This document shows, piece by piece, positions 43,374-51,026 of a stretch of 64,000 bases of DNA (position 1 is its first letter; each line of letters begins with the position of its first letter). Location: positions 1,623,501 to 1,687,500 of the forward strand of contig NZ_CP166625.1 of the NCBI RefSeq assembly GCF_041320595.1, in the 5' to 3' direction. The translations under genes were made by a program, and so were the position numbers. The stretch is from Pleomorphomonas sp. PLEO. Lineage in GTDB: Bacteria > Pseudomonadota > Alphaproteobacteria > Rhizobiales > Pleomorphomonadaceae. The notes under the pieces were generated by a model. The model ran no database searches and had not been told where the DNA came from. It was given only the letters and a program-made list of their open reading frames with translations.

Positions 43374-44450
43374 ATGTCAAATGACCAAACCAGACTCCGC
43401 ATTGCCGTGCTGTTCGGCGGCCGTTCCTCCGAGCACGACGTATCCGTGATGTCGGGAACCAACGTGATGGCGGCGCTGTCGCCAGCCAAATATGACGCCG
43501 TGCCGATCTTCATCACGCGCGATGGCCGATGGCTTGAAAGCCGCTTCGACGGCAAGGCGCTGACCAAGCCGGACAGCGGCACCGAGCTGGCGCTGGTGCC
43601 CGGCGGGCGTGGCCGCATGCTGGCGATCGGGGCTGACGGCGCTATCCGCGAGGCCGGCAAGATCGACGCCCTGTTCCCGGTGCTGCATGGCCTTTACGGC
43701 GAAGATGGCTCGGTGCAGGGCCTCGCCGAGGTGGCGCGGGTGCCGCTGGTTGGCTGCGGCATTCTCGGCTCGGCCACGGCGCTCGACAAGGTGATCACCA
43801 AGCGGCTGCTGCGGGCAGCCGGCATTCCCGTCGCCCGCGAGGCCATTCTCCATGCCGGCGAGGCGGCGGATTTCGCTGCGTTGGAGCGCGAGCTAGGCCT
43901 GCCGCTGTTCATCAAGCCGGCGCGGCAGGGCTCGTCGGTCGGCGTGCGCAAGGTGTCGGGTAGCCAGGAGTTCCAGCCGGCGCTCGATGAGGCCTTCAGT
44001 TACGACAATAGCCTGCTCGCCGAGGAGTTCATCCGCGGCCGCGAGATCGAGTTCAGCGTGCTGGAAGAGCCGGCGGGCGGGCTGTTCGTCTCCCGCCCCG
44101 GCGAGATCGTGCCGGCCGAGAGCCACGGCTTTTACAGCTACGACGCCAAATACATCGACGAGGCCGGCGCGGCCCTGAAGGTGCCGGCCGACCTGCCGCC
44201 CGAGGTGGAGGCGGCCATGCGCGAGGCGGCCGCCAGGGCCTTCCGGGCGCTCGGCTGCGACGGCATGGCGCGCGTCGATTTCTTCCTGATGGCGGATGGG
44301 CGCTTCCTGGTCAACGAGGTGAACACCATCCCCGGGTTCACCAACATCAGCATGTACCCCAAGGCGATGGGCGCCAGCGGCGTCGGCTATGCCGAACTGA
44401 TCGACCGCCTGATCGCCCATGGTATTGCGCGGGCCGGCGCGGCGAACTGA
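43374..44450 (+). CDS. ddl: D-alanine--D-alanine ligase
   Basis: 358-residue ATP-grasp ligase joining two D-alanines for peptidoglycan precursors. It begins RIAVLFGGRSSEHDVSVMSG with the substrate-binding glutamate; the ATP-grasp core has LFIKPARQGSSVGVRKV and LLAEEFIRGREIEFSVLEE; the omega loop reads HGFYSYDAKYIDE with the tyrosine typical of D-Ala-D-Ala ligases rather than D-lactate-specific VanA; the metal site is FLVNEVNTIPGFTNISMYP. The ATG at 43374 gives the standard N-terminus; the open frame upstream is a shadow of the C39-like gene. No mur/fts genes are adjacent, so this is outside the division cluster and may be a second ligase. Confidence 0.93.
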   Translation: MSNDQTRLRIAVLFGGRSSEHDVSVMSGTNVMAALSPAKYDAVPIFITRDGRWLESRFDGKALTKPDSGTELALVPGGRGRMLAIGADGAIREAGKIDALFPVLHGLYGEDGSVQGLAEVARVPLVGCGILGSATALDKVITKRLLRAAGIPVAREAILHAGEAADFAALERELGLPLFIKPARQGSSVGVRKVSGSQEFQPALDEAFSYDNSLLAEEFIRGREIEFSVLEEPAGGLFVSRPGEIVPAESHGFYSYDAKYIDEAGAALKVPADLPPEVEAAMREAAARAFRALGCDGMARVDFFLMADGRFLVNEVNTIPGFTNISMYPKAMGASGVGYAELIDRLIAHGIARAGAAN

Positions 44451-44460
44451 GGGGGGCATC

Positions 44461-44946
44461 ATGGCTGGCGACAGGCATTCCGGCGGCGTCGTGCTGCGCC
44501 CGGCGCGAGCCGGCGATGGCGCGGCGCTTTACGATGTGACCCGGCGCTCCGTTGAGGCGCTGGCTCGCAGCCACTATTCGCCGGAGCAGCTTTCCGGCTG
44601 GATGGGCGATCGTACGGCGGCCACCTATGAGGCGGTGATCGCCGGCGGCCGTACCGTGGTTGCCGAGGAAAATGGCGCGGTGGTCGGCTTTGTCGATGCC
44701 GAGCCCGGCGAGGTCACGCGCCTGTTCCTGCTGCCGGAGGCGGCCGGGCGCGGGCTGGGCCGCCAGCTTCTCGATCTCGGGATTGAGGCGGCGCGGCGCG
44801 ACCACGCCGGCCCGATCCGCATCGAAGCAACGCTCAACGCCCAGAGCTTTTACGAGCGCCACGGGTTTCGCGCCGTGAAGAAGGGCCATTTCTCCCACGG
44901 CGTCGGCGGCGACCCTATCGAGATCGTCGTCATGGAAATGGCCTAG
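44461..44946 (+). CDS. GNAT acetyltransferase in the Ddl group
   Basis: 161-residue GNAT. It begins GVVLRPARAGDGAALYDVTR; motif A is RLFLLPEAAGRGLGRQLLDL and motif B TLNAQSFYERHGFRAV. This form, with SVEALARSHYSPEQLSGWMG near the N-terminus, is like the family of small acetyltransferases annotated near antibiotic or cell-wall genes, but the substrate is not known. GAGGGG precedes ATG 44461, 10 bp after ddl, so it belongs to the same transcript. It may acetylate a toxic peptide or amine handled by the neighbouring peptidases; this is inference. Confidence 0.85.
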   Translation: MAGDRHSGGVVLRPARAGDGAALYDVTRRSVEALARSHYSPEQLSGWMGDRTAATYEAVIAGGRTVVAEENGAVVGFVDAEPGEVTRLFLLPEAAGRGLGRQLLDLGIEAARRDHAGPIRIEATLNAQSFYERHGFRAVKKGHFSHGVGGDPIEIVVMEMA

Positions 44947-44965
44947 GCCGTTGGGGGCACGTCGC

Positions 44966-46012
44966 TCAGGTCACACCCGGCTCGGTGATCGTCAGAGTTC
45001 CGCTCCCGCAGTCGATGCTGGCCTCGGCGCCATAGGGCAGGGTGAGCATCGGCTGGGTGTGGCCGAAATCCAGGCCTGTGAGAACCGGCAGGGACGTGAG
45101 GTTCGCTTCGGACAGGCTATCGAGGACGGCGGCTTCGATCTTGGATTGATAGTCGGGCGCGCCCCTGGGGTCGGCGCGGGCAATCAAGATGCCGCTCAAC
45201 ACCTCAAGGATGCCCTGAGCCGCCATGTTCCGCAGCCAGTAGCGGATGAACTGTGGCTGCGGCGCATCCTCGGATGTCTCGTAGAACAGGATGGCGCCGC
45301 GCCAAGACTCGAGCGGCGGCCACCAGGCGGTCGCCTTCACCATTTCGATCACCTCGGCGCAGCCGCCCAGAAGGTGCCCGGAGGCGACACCCGAGCCTTG
45401 CAGGACGCGTGGCTTGTCGGGCTGATGCATTGCCCGCTTGCAGTCCTGCAGATCGGCCTGGCTCCAGTCGATATGCTCCGCCGTCCAGCCCTCGTCGTTG
45501 AGGGGAACGAGACCGATCGGATCGGGGGTGAACAGCGCCCTTCTGAGGGCATCGACGGTGTAGCGATGCATGCCGCCGTTTTCGCCGAAGCCGGCCATGA
45601 CGCTGGGGCCGTAGAACGATGCGACGCCGGCGGCGGCGCAGGCAAAATGCAGGGCGGTGGTGTCGGAAAAGCCGAGAAACACCTTGGGATTGGCGCCGAT
45701 GACCTTGAGGTCGAGATGCGGCAGCAGGCGGATGCTGTCATCACCGCCGATGCTGGAAATGATGCCGGCGATGTCCGGAGCGGCAAAGGCCTGCATCAGG
45801 TCGGCGGCGCGCGCTTCCGGATGCTTGGCGACGTAATCCGCCGGGGAGAGCGCATGCGGCATCTCCACCACCTGCAAGCCGAATAGCTGTTCGAGCTGCC
45901 GCTTGCCAGCCGCGTAGCGGTGGGGAGCGGCGGCCGGCCCGCCCCAGGAGGGGGAGACGACCGCCACCTTGTCGCCCGCTTGCAAGCGGCGCGGTTTGAT
46001 CAGCGCAACCAT
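44966..46012 (-). CDS. LD-carboxypeptidase / microcin C immunity MccF-like serine peptidase (S66)
   Basis: 348-residue S66 peptidase. It begins IKPRRLQAGDKVAVVSPSWG; the nucleophilic serine is in SFYGPSVMAGFGENGGM, the general-base glutamate in ILFYETSEDAPQP, and the histidine in DFGHTQPMLTLPYGA. The loop YGPS and the length are nearer to MccF (cleaves processed microcin C-type acyl-sulfamoyl nucleotides) than to murein LdcA, where ~300 residues is usual. It is convergent with the ddl-GNAT group. Either role, peptidoglycan recycling or detoxification of a peptide antibiotic, fits the context. Confidence 0.87.
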   Translation of the reverse strand: MVALIKPRRLQAGDKVAVVSPSWGGPAAAPHRYAAGKRQLEQLFGLQVVEMPHALSPADYVAKHPEARAADLMQAFAAPDIAGIISSIGGDDSIRLLPHLDLKVIGANPKVFLGFSDTTALHFACAAAGVASFYGPSVMAGFGENGGMHRYTVDALRRALFTPDPIGLVPLNDEGWTAEHIDWSQADLQDCKRAMHQPDKPRVLQGSGVASGHLLGGCAEVIEMVKATAWWPPLESWRGAILFYETSEDAPQPQFIRYWLRNMAAQGILEVLSGILIARADPRGAPDYQSKIEAAVLDSLSEANLTSLPVLTGLDFGHTQPMLTLPYGAEASIDCGSGTLTITEPGVT

Positions 46013-46130
46013 AAGCCTTGCCCGTCCGTTCGATGCCCGAAGGGGCAGCGTTCACGTCGGAAATTGCCACGCCGCATCGCGCGGCGATAGGGGGCAGACC
46101 GTCTCGGCCAATAGCATCGCCGACGATCTC

Positions 46131-46679
46131 TCAGGGCAGCGCTACGTGCCCGACGGTGTAGAGCTGCGCGCCGGGCATCGGTGCGGGCAGAGCTGGCCGC
46201 AGGCTGAGACGGACGGTCTTCCATGCCGTCGGGTCGAAGCCGGTGACGGTGGCGAGTGCGCCGGGGCGTGAGCGTGCCTCGGCGATGGCGGCGTCGCGGA
46301 TTTCCGCGAGGTTGGAGTAGGGCGCGATGGGAGCGATCTCGCGGCTGGCGTATTTCGCCGCCCGCAAGTCAGCTCCGAGTTCGGCGTGCCAGACCTGCCA
46401 GGTCCGCACACTTGGCCAGCCGAAATCGCGCGTCAGCGTGGCGAAGCCGGGGCTGGAGAGGAAGGCGTCGATGCCCTCGGGCTCGTCCCACAGATAGAAG
46501 GGCGCGTAGAGGTTCTCGGCACTGGTGAAACCGTCGTCCTGTTTGCGGGCGGCGAGGTAGGCTTTGAAGCGAAGGCGCGGGAAGCCGTCGAGCAGCGGCC
46601 CCTCGTCGCGGACGCGGCGGTCGATGATGGACATGTCGTAGTCGGCGGGCAGGGTGAAGCCGTATTGCATGGCGATCAT
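46131..46679 (-). CDS. DUF4865 family protein
   Basis: 182-residue protein starting MIAMQYGFTLPADYDMSIID, with ENLYAPFYLWDEPEGIDAFL and FGWPSVRTWQVWHAEL, the hallmarks of DUF4865, an alpha/beta ferredoxin-like family of unknown function. It is the last gene of a tightly coupled leftward operon (tautomerase, cupin, DUF4865), with ATGA overlaps at both junctions. It is usually found with tautomerases and LysR regulators, as here. Confidence 0.87.
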   Translation of the reverse strand: MIAMQYGFTLPADYDMSIIDRRVRDEGPLLDGFPRLRFKAYLAARKQDDGFTSAENLYAPFYLWDEPEGIDAFLSSPGFATLTRDFGWPSVRTWQVWHAELGADLRAAKYASREIAPIAPYSNLAEIRDAAIAEARSRPGALATVTGFDPTAWKTVRLSLRPALPAPMPGAQLYTVGHVALP

Positions 46680-47104
46680 GGCTTTATTCCTTGAACAGGG
46701 TTCATCCAGTGGGCGGCGGTGCCGTCCTTGACCGGTTGGACGCTGAGGTAGCTGAAGGGGCTGGTGGGCGCGGCGCCGTGCCAGTGCTTTTCGTCCGGTG
46801 CGAACCAGATGCTGTCGCCCGAGCGCACCTCGACGATGTCGCCGCCGTCGCGCTGGACGAGGCCGACGCCATCGAGCACGTGCAGCAGCTGGCCGCGCGG
46901 ATGGCTGTGCCAGTGGGTGAGAACGCCCGGCGGCACGAAGGCGCGCATCGCCGTCATTTCGCCATCGGCGCGGCTCGACAGCAGCATCTGGACGTCAAAG
47001 GCGCCGCTCGAAACACCAGCGGGCGCCTGAACGACGCCGTCGCCGGCGCGCCAGATAGTCATCTTGTCAGGGCAAGCCGCGCCCATGTCAAAGGGGTTGC
47101 TCAT
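46676..47104 (-). CDS. Cupin-domain protein
   Basis: 142-residue single cupin. Motif 1 is THWHSHPRGQLLHVLDGVG and motif 2 is PDEKHWHGAAPT, giving the usual three histidines and a glutamate-position residue for a metal. The substrate is unknown; small cupins of this kind (like those near carboxymuconolactone enzymes) act as dioxygenases, isomerases or binding proteins. ATG 47104 overlaps the stop of the upstream tautomerase gene by 4 bp; its own stop overlaps the start of DUF4865 by 4 bp. Confidence 0.88.
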   Translation of the reverse strand: MSNPFDMGAACPDKMTIWRAGDGVVQAPAGVSSGAFDVQMLLSSRADGEMTAMRAFVPPGVLTHWHSHPRGQLLHVLDGVGLVQRDGGDIVEVRSGDSIWFAPDEKHWHGAAPTSPFSYLSVQPVKDGTAAHWMNPVQGIKP

Positions 47105-47559
47105 CGGGTGGTCTCGCTGTTTGTTGCCGCATCGCTTTCGCGGAAAACCGGTGCCCACTTTTCCGCAGGATGCTCCACCGGTTTGCTGGCGGGGTGGCCG
47201 GAGGCAAACGACCAGTCGTCGAAGGTGGAGTTGGCGATGACGATCATCACGTCCTCCGGCCGCACGCCCGGCGTTGCCTGAAGGTTGTCGACGAGGCGGC
47301 GGTAGAAGCGGGCCTGGGTGTCGGCCGAGCGCGTCCGGCCGGTGGTGATGTGGAACAGGATGAAGTCGTCCGAGCGCGGGCCGCCTCGATAGCTGCGGTC
47401 GAAGATCAATTCGCCGTCGCGGTGCTGGTGGATCGCCACGAAGCGGTCGTTCTCCGGCACCTCGAAGGCATCGACGAGGGCGCGATCGAGGCTGTCGGCG
47501 ACGGCCTGGAGATAGGCGGGCGACTTGCCTTCTTTCAGCGATATGCGGGTGAAGGGCAT
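47101..47559 (-). CDS. Tautomerase family protein (tautomerase_2 type)
   Basis: 152-residue tautomerase. ATG 47559 gives MPFTRISLKEGKSPAYLQAV with Pro1 as the expected catalytic base; VPENDRFVAIHQHRDGELIF and FHITTGRTRSADTQARFYRR are typical of the longer tautomerase_2 group, which includes malonate-semialdehyde-decarboxylase-like enzymes. The open frame upstream to 47613 lacks family sequence. It is the first gene of the operon opposite the LysR at 47666, sharing a 106-bp regulatory region that contains a clear dyad. Confidence 0.88.
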   Translation of the reverse strand: MPFTRISLKEGKSPAYLQAVADSLDRALVDAFEVPENDRFVAIHQHRDGELIFDRSYRGGPRSDDFILFHITTGRTRSADTQARFYRRLVDNLQATPGVRPEDVMIVIANSTFDDWSFASGHPASKPVEHPAEKWAPVFRESDAATNSETTR

Positions 47560-47629
47560 GGGCGCGCTTCCTTGAATGCTGTTGACGGATGAAGGATAGA
47601 GCGGCATCATCATCCCTTAAATCGGATTA

Positions 47630-47659
47630 TTCAGGATGATTGATCCTGAAATTCAGGAT
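47630..47659. promoter_or_regulatory. LysR operator: inverted plus direct repeat
   Basis: TTCAGGAT (47630-47637) and ATCCTGAA (47643-47650) form a perfect inverted repeat with 5-bp spacing, followed immediately by a direct third copy, ATTCAGGAT (47651-47659). This lies just before the LysR start (47666) and upstream of the divergent tautomerase operon. The arrangement is that of a strong recognition site plus a neighbouring activation half-site. Confidence 0.8.
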
Positions 47660-47665
47660 GGTGGC

Positions 47666-48574
47666 ATGCGCCTGACCAATCTCGACATGGACGCCCTGCG
47701 CAGCTTCGTCTGGGGCATCGAAGCCGGATCGTTTGCGCGCGCCGCCGACCGACTGGGGCGGTCCACCTCGGCGGTCAGCGCCCAGCTGAAGAAACTGGAA
47801 GAGCAGGCCGGCACGCCACTGGTGAAGAAATCCGGGCGCGGGTTGGTGCTGACGGACAGCGGCGAACTGCTGCTCTCCTATGCCCGGCGCCTGCTCGCCC
47901 TTAACGACGAGGCAGTGAGCGCCTTGCGCGGGGCAGAGCTTGAGGGTTGGGCGCGGCTCGGCATTCAGGAGGATTTCGGCGAAACGGTGCTGCCGCGCGT
48001 GCTCGGCCGTTTCGCCCGCGCCCACCCCAAGGTGCGGGTGGAGGGGCGGATCGCCCGCAACGCCGAACTGAAGGAGAAGATCGCCTCGGGCCAGCTCGAT
48101 CTGGCGCTCGCCTGGGACGACGGCAGTGCGCCGGCCAACGAGCGGATCGCCGCCGTGCCGCTCTGCTGGCTGGGGGCGGCTGGCGAGGCGCCGGTGTGGC
48201 GCCGGGAGAGCGGCGAGCCGCTGCCGCTGGTGGTGCTGGAGGCGCCGTGCCTGCTGCGCACCATCGCCTGCGAGCATTTGGACCGGCAGGGCATCCCCTG
48301 GCGCATCGCCTTCGTCACGCCCAGCCTGGGTGGCTTGTGGGCCGCCACGGCGGCGGGGTTGGGTGTGGCGGTGCGCACGTCACTGGGGCGGCCGGCCTCG
48401 GTCGGCCTGTTGGATGAAAAGCACTACGGCCTGCCGCCGCTGCCGAGCCTCGGCCTCAGGCTGATGCGCTCGGACAAGGGAGCGAACCCGATCGCCGATC
48501 ATCTCGCCGTCATCATCCGCGAGGCGTTCCAGGAGACTTTGCCGGCGGAGTGGATGGTAAGGCAAGCGGCGTGA
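47666..48574 (+). CDS. LysR-family regulator of the tautomerase-cupin-DUF4865 operon
   Basis: 302-residue LysR protein. The HTH is at residues 5-60 (LDMDALRSFVWGIEAGSFAR, DRLGRSTSAVSAQLKKLEEQ) and the effector domain begins WARLGIQEDFGETVLPRVLG. ATG 47666 follows AGGATGG; the frame also runs back to 47636 but that would include the operator. Divergence from the tautomerase operon and the dyad directly upstream indicate autoregulation and control of the operon. Its last ~45 bp, together with downstream repeats, are duplicated at 49241-49283. Confidence 0.9.
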   Translation: MRLTNLDMDALRSFVWGIEAGSFARAADRLGRSTSAVSAQLKKLEEQAGTPLVKKSGRGLVLTDSGELLLSYARRLLALNDEAVSALRGAELEGWARLGIQEDFGETVLPRVLGRFARAHPKVRVEGRIARNAELKEKIASGQLDLALAWDDGSAPANERIAAVPLCWLGAAGEAPVWRRESGEPLPLVVLEAPCLLRTIACEHLDRQGIPWRIAFVTPSLGGLWAATAAGLGVAVRTSLGRPASVGLLDEKHYGLPPLPSLGLRLMRSDKGANPIADHLAVIIREAFQETLPAEWMVRQAA

Positions 48575-48800
48575 GCCCGGCTCTTTTGCGTGTTGGAGGT
48601 CGATATCGGCGTTGCGCTTCGTTCTGCCTGAGGTCCTCTGCCTCACGCAGAGGAGGACAATTTATAGAAGTGGGAGACAGGCCCGGAGAGGGATGCGCTA
48701 TCCGATTGATCCGAAATATCAATCGGTCCTCCTCTGTGAAGGCAGAGGACCTCGGGAAGGTAGAGCTAGAGGTTGATATAGGGCTGTGGCAGTCGCCTTT
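48533..48800. repeat. Direct repeat, copy 1: LysR 3' end plus paired family A palindromes
   Basis: A segment of about 265 bp running from GAGACTTTGCCGGCGGAGTG (inside the LysR 3' end), over a right-type palindrome (about 48627-48662) and a left-type palindrome (48725-48760), to GTTGATATAGGGC. It is matched by 49241-49500 with an offset of about 708 bp. The two copies bracket the DUF6984 gene. Confidence 0.8.
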
Positions 48801-48837
48801 GTATCTATAAGCTCAGCTTGCAAGAGGAGGATCGGAC

Positions 48838-49200
48838 ATGTCTCGGGCGTGGCGCCAACTCACCGATCGCGAGCGTCGGCTCGTCGAGAAGCTGCTCTCC
48901 CCAGAGTTTCCCGGCTGTGAGAGACTGCGCGCTCAGTTGGAAACGGCCAGGGTGTCGATAATCGATGCGGACGGCAGCCTTGAATTCAGGGTTTCAGGCC
49001 CGTCGACCGATGTGGAGCAGCGGGTGCCTACGGAGGGATACTATTTCGATGCGGAGGGCGTCGGCCCACGCCCAGCCGTGCATGTACTTTTGCATGTCGT
49101 CGACGGCATGCTGCACGAGCTGGAGGTTTACAAGGACGACGGTTCGCCCATTGAGACCCCGATTGATATTCTGGACTTAAGTCAGTTGCACCTTGAGTGA
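48838..49200 (+). CDS. DUF6984 family protein
   Basis: 120-residue small acidic protein starting with the conserved WRQLTDRERRLVEKLLSPEF, then CERLRAQLETARVSIIDADG and VLLHVVDGMLHELEVYKDDG, matching the DUF6984 pattern. Members are sometimes encoded beside polymorphic toxins, but there is no toxin gene here and no function is known. GGAGG lies near the start. The gene sits alone between two ~260-bp direct repeats, which suggests it was captured or amplified with the palindromic elements. Confidence 0.75.
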   Translation: MSRAWRQLTDRERRLVEKLLSPEFPGCERLRAQLETARVSIIDADGSLEFRVSGPSTDVEQRVPTEGYYFDAEGVGPRPAVHVLLHVVDGMLHELEVYKDDGSPIETPIDILDLSQLHLE

Positions 49201-49240
49201 GCGATGCAATGGGAAGGTTCCAAGCCGCGACGCGTTTCGA

Positions 49241-49500
49241 GAGACTTTGCCGGCGGAGTGGATGGCAAGGGAAGCGGCGTGAGCCGGCTCTTTTGCGTCT
49301 TGGAGACCTATATCGGCGTTGCGCTTCGTTCTGCCTGAGATCCTCTGCCTGCGCAGAGGAGGACAATTTATAGAAGCGGGAGACAGGCCGGAAGGCGACG
49401 TACTATCCATCTGATCCTAAATATAAATCTGTCCTCCTCTGCGCAGGCAGAGGATCTCGGGAAGGTAGAGCGAGCGGTTGATATAAGGCGCCGCAGCGAT
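49241..49500. repeat. Direct repeat, copy 2, with relic of LysR 3' end
   Basis: Repeats the sequence of 48533-48800, including a 14-codon relic that reads ETLPAEWMAREAA and stop (compare ETLPAEWMVRQAA at the LysR C-terminus), the right-type palindrome (49335-49369) and the left-type palindrome (49429-49460). Differences are scattered substitutions, so the duplication is not brand new. Confidence 0.8.
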
Positions 49501-49893
49501 CACTTCGACGGGGTGGAGGACCTCCGAGCTTCTAGCGCGTCGCTTCCCGACCTGTCTTCGGCCCTTATAAGGTGTCCTCCTCTGCGAAGGCAGAGGATCT
49601 CAGGCCGAAAAGGGCGGGCGGCGGATATAGGGCTGGAACTCCGCCGCGGTGGGCAAGGTCAGTCCTTCGCCTCTCCACGTCAATCTTCCGTTCAGTGCCT
49701 TGACGCGGGCGTCCTGAATCCGCCGCTTGACCTTGCAACCAATCCGGCCGATGCTCCCGCCATGAACTTCGCACCCGCCAGTCTCATCCGACGCCGACGC
49801 CGCGCGCTTTTGCAGCGTGGCGCGTCGATTCCGCGACGGCGAGGCTTCGGAGGGCAATAGTCCCTCTCTCGTCACAGGATCTTGCGCAACCTG
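49501..49893. other. Gene-poor stretch with one more family A half unit
   Basis: Holds a left-type family A palindrome at 49571-49614 (GTCCTCCTCTGCGAAGGCAG then AGGATCTCAGGCCGAAAAGG). A leftward frame through 49600-49875 has protein-like stretches (GCKVKRRIQDARVKALNGRL) but ends inside the repeat and has no recognised family; it could be a truncated gene. Confidence 0.5.
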
Positions 49894-49920
49894 CCCACCG
49901 TCCGGTCGGCGGGTTTTTTG
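49894..49920 (+). terminator. Terminator-like hairpin upstream of GNAT
   Basis: CCCACCG (49894-49900) pairs with CGGCGGG (49907-49913), one mismatch, and is followed by six T. It lies 30 bp before the ribosome site of the GNAT gene at 49951; the transcript it ends is not clear, since the nearest rightward gene stops at 49200. An attenuator role for the GNAT is possible. Confidence 0.6.
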
Positions 49921-49950
49921 TTGTTCAGTTTACAATCCGGGGAAAGAAAC

Positions 49951-50562
49951 ATGCCTCCCGCGTCCGATGTCCAGCCCATCGCCTTCCGGCCGGCCACGCC
50001 AAACGATTGCCCGCATCTGGTTCTTCTCGCCGACATGGCGACGCGCCGCCTGACCTCGCTTTTGTGGGGGCAAGCCGCCTCGGCCGGCCAGTCGGCCTTC
50101 GAGATCGGCCGCGATATCATCCGCAACGACCAAAGCCATTTCACGCATTTCAGCAACTGGCGGGTGGCCGAAGGGCAGGGCCAGGTGGTGGGCGCGGTGG
50201 GCGGATATGTGATCCCCGAATCGTCCGGCGCGCCGGCGGCCGGCATGGACATCGTGAAGCCGCTCAATGAGCTGAAGGCGATGGCCGCCGGCACTTGGTA
50301 TATATCCGCCGTGGCCGTCTATCCCGAATATCAGGGCGAGGGGTTTGGCAAATCCCTGCTCATGGAAGCGGAGAGCATGGCGCGGGCTGCCGGCAAGGAT
50401 CGGCTGACGCTGATGGTCGGCAGCTTCAACGCCAGGGCCTATGGCCTCTATCGGGCAGCCGGTTTCGCCGCGTGGGACAGGCGGCCGTTCGTTCCTTTTC
50501 CGGGGTCGGATGAAGCGGGCGAATGGATCTTGATGGGCAAGGATTTGCCTCGTGAGTCCTGA
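49951..50562 (+). CDS. GNAT acetyltransferase
   Basis: 203-residue GNAT. It begins IAFRPATPNDCPHLVLLADM; motif A is SAVAVYPEYQGEGFGKSLLM (Q-x-x-G-x-G/A) and motif B VGSFNARAYGLYRAAGFAAW. The region between (LLWGQAASAGQSAFEIGRDI) is typical of a proteobacterial group with unknown substrate. GGAAAG lies just before ATG 49951; upstream in-frame codons cover the terminator hairpin and are not used. It may be co-transcribed with the ACT-domain gene 47 bp downstream. Confidence 0.86.
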   Translation: MPPASDVQPIAFRPATPNDCPHLVLLADMATRRLTSLLWGQAASAGQSAFEIGRDIIRNDQSHFTHFSNWRVAEGQGQVVGAVGGYVIPESSGAPAAGMDIVKPLNELKAMAAGTWYISAVAVYPEYQGEGFGKSLLMEAESMARAAGKDRLTLMVGSFNARAYGLYRAAGFAAWDRRPFVPFPGSDEAGEWILMGKDLPRES

Positions 50563-50609
50563 GGGGCAGGGCGCAACGGTTTTTCGGTTTCCGGCCAAGG
50601 GAGTTCCGC

Positions 50610-50993
50610 ATGGCGGTTCGGGTTAAATTGCGGCTGTTGGACGGAGCCTATGGCGTGGCGCGGCTCGGCGCGTCCGATCCCATTCCGGCATGGGCCGATG
50701 GCAGCGGCTTTGTCAGCATCAGTCGCAGTGACGACGAGCTGTCCATCGTCTGCCCGCGGGATCGCATACCCGGGGATGCGCAGGCGGATCGCGGCTGGTC
50801 TTGCTTCAAATTGCAGGGGCCGTTCGCGTTTCATGAAACGGGCATCGTTCTGTCGGTGATCTCGCCGCTCTCCACTCAGGGCATCGGCATTTTCGTGGTC
50901 TCCACCTTCGACGGCGACCATGTGCTGGTGAAGGAAGCCGACCTCGAGGCGGCGCGCCGTCTGCTGACGCAGGCCGGGCATGTGCTGCTCTGA
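50610..50993 (+). CDS. ACT-domain protein (small amino-acid-binding type)
   Basis: 127-residue protein with two ACT-like halves: VRVKLRLLDGAYGVARLGAS then FVSISRSDDELSIVCPRDRI, and FKLQGPFAFHETGIVLSVIS with the hallmark PLSTQGIGIFVVSTFDGDHV LVK loop split across strands. This matches the stand-alone CASTOR/ACT_7-type family that binds amino acids or related ligands. Regulatory partner unknown. Second in the rightward run from 49951. Confidence 0.85.
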   Translation: MAVRVKLRLLDGAYGVARLGASDPIPAWADGSGFVSISRSDDELSIVCPRDRIPGDAQADRGWSCFKLQGPFAFHETGIVLSVISPLSTQGIGIFVVSTFDGDHVLVKEADLEAARRLLTQAGHVLL

Positions 50994-51026
50994 TTTTCTG
51001 CCAGCAACTCTTCAGGCGAGGTACCC

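Noticed and set aside
43374-44450. Vancomycin-resistance-type D-Ala-D-Lac ligase
   Set aside because: The omega loop reads FYSYDAKY with the tyrosine typical of D-Ala-D-Ala ligases, and no VanH/VanX partners are adjacent.
49600-49875. Leftward frame with protein-like segment GCKVKRRIQDARVKALNGRL
   Set aside because: Ends inside a family A repeat, no family or ribosome site; may be a truncated gene but cannot be supported.
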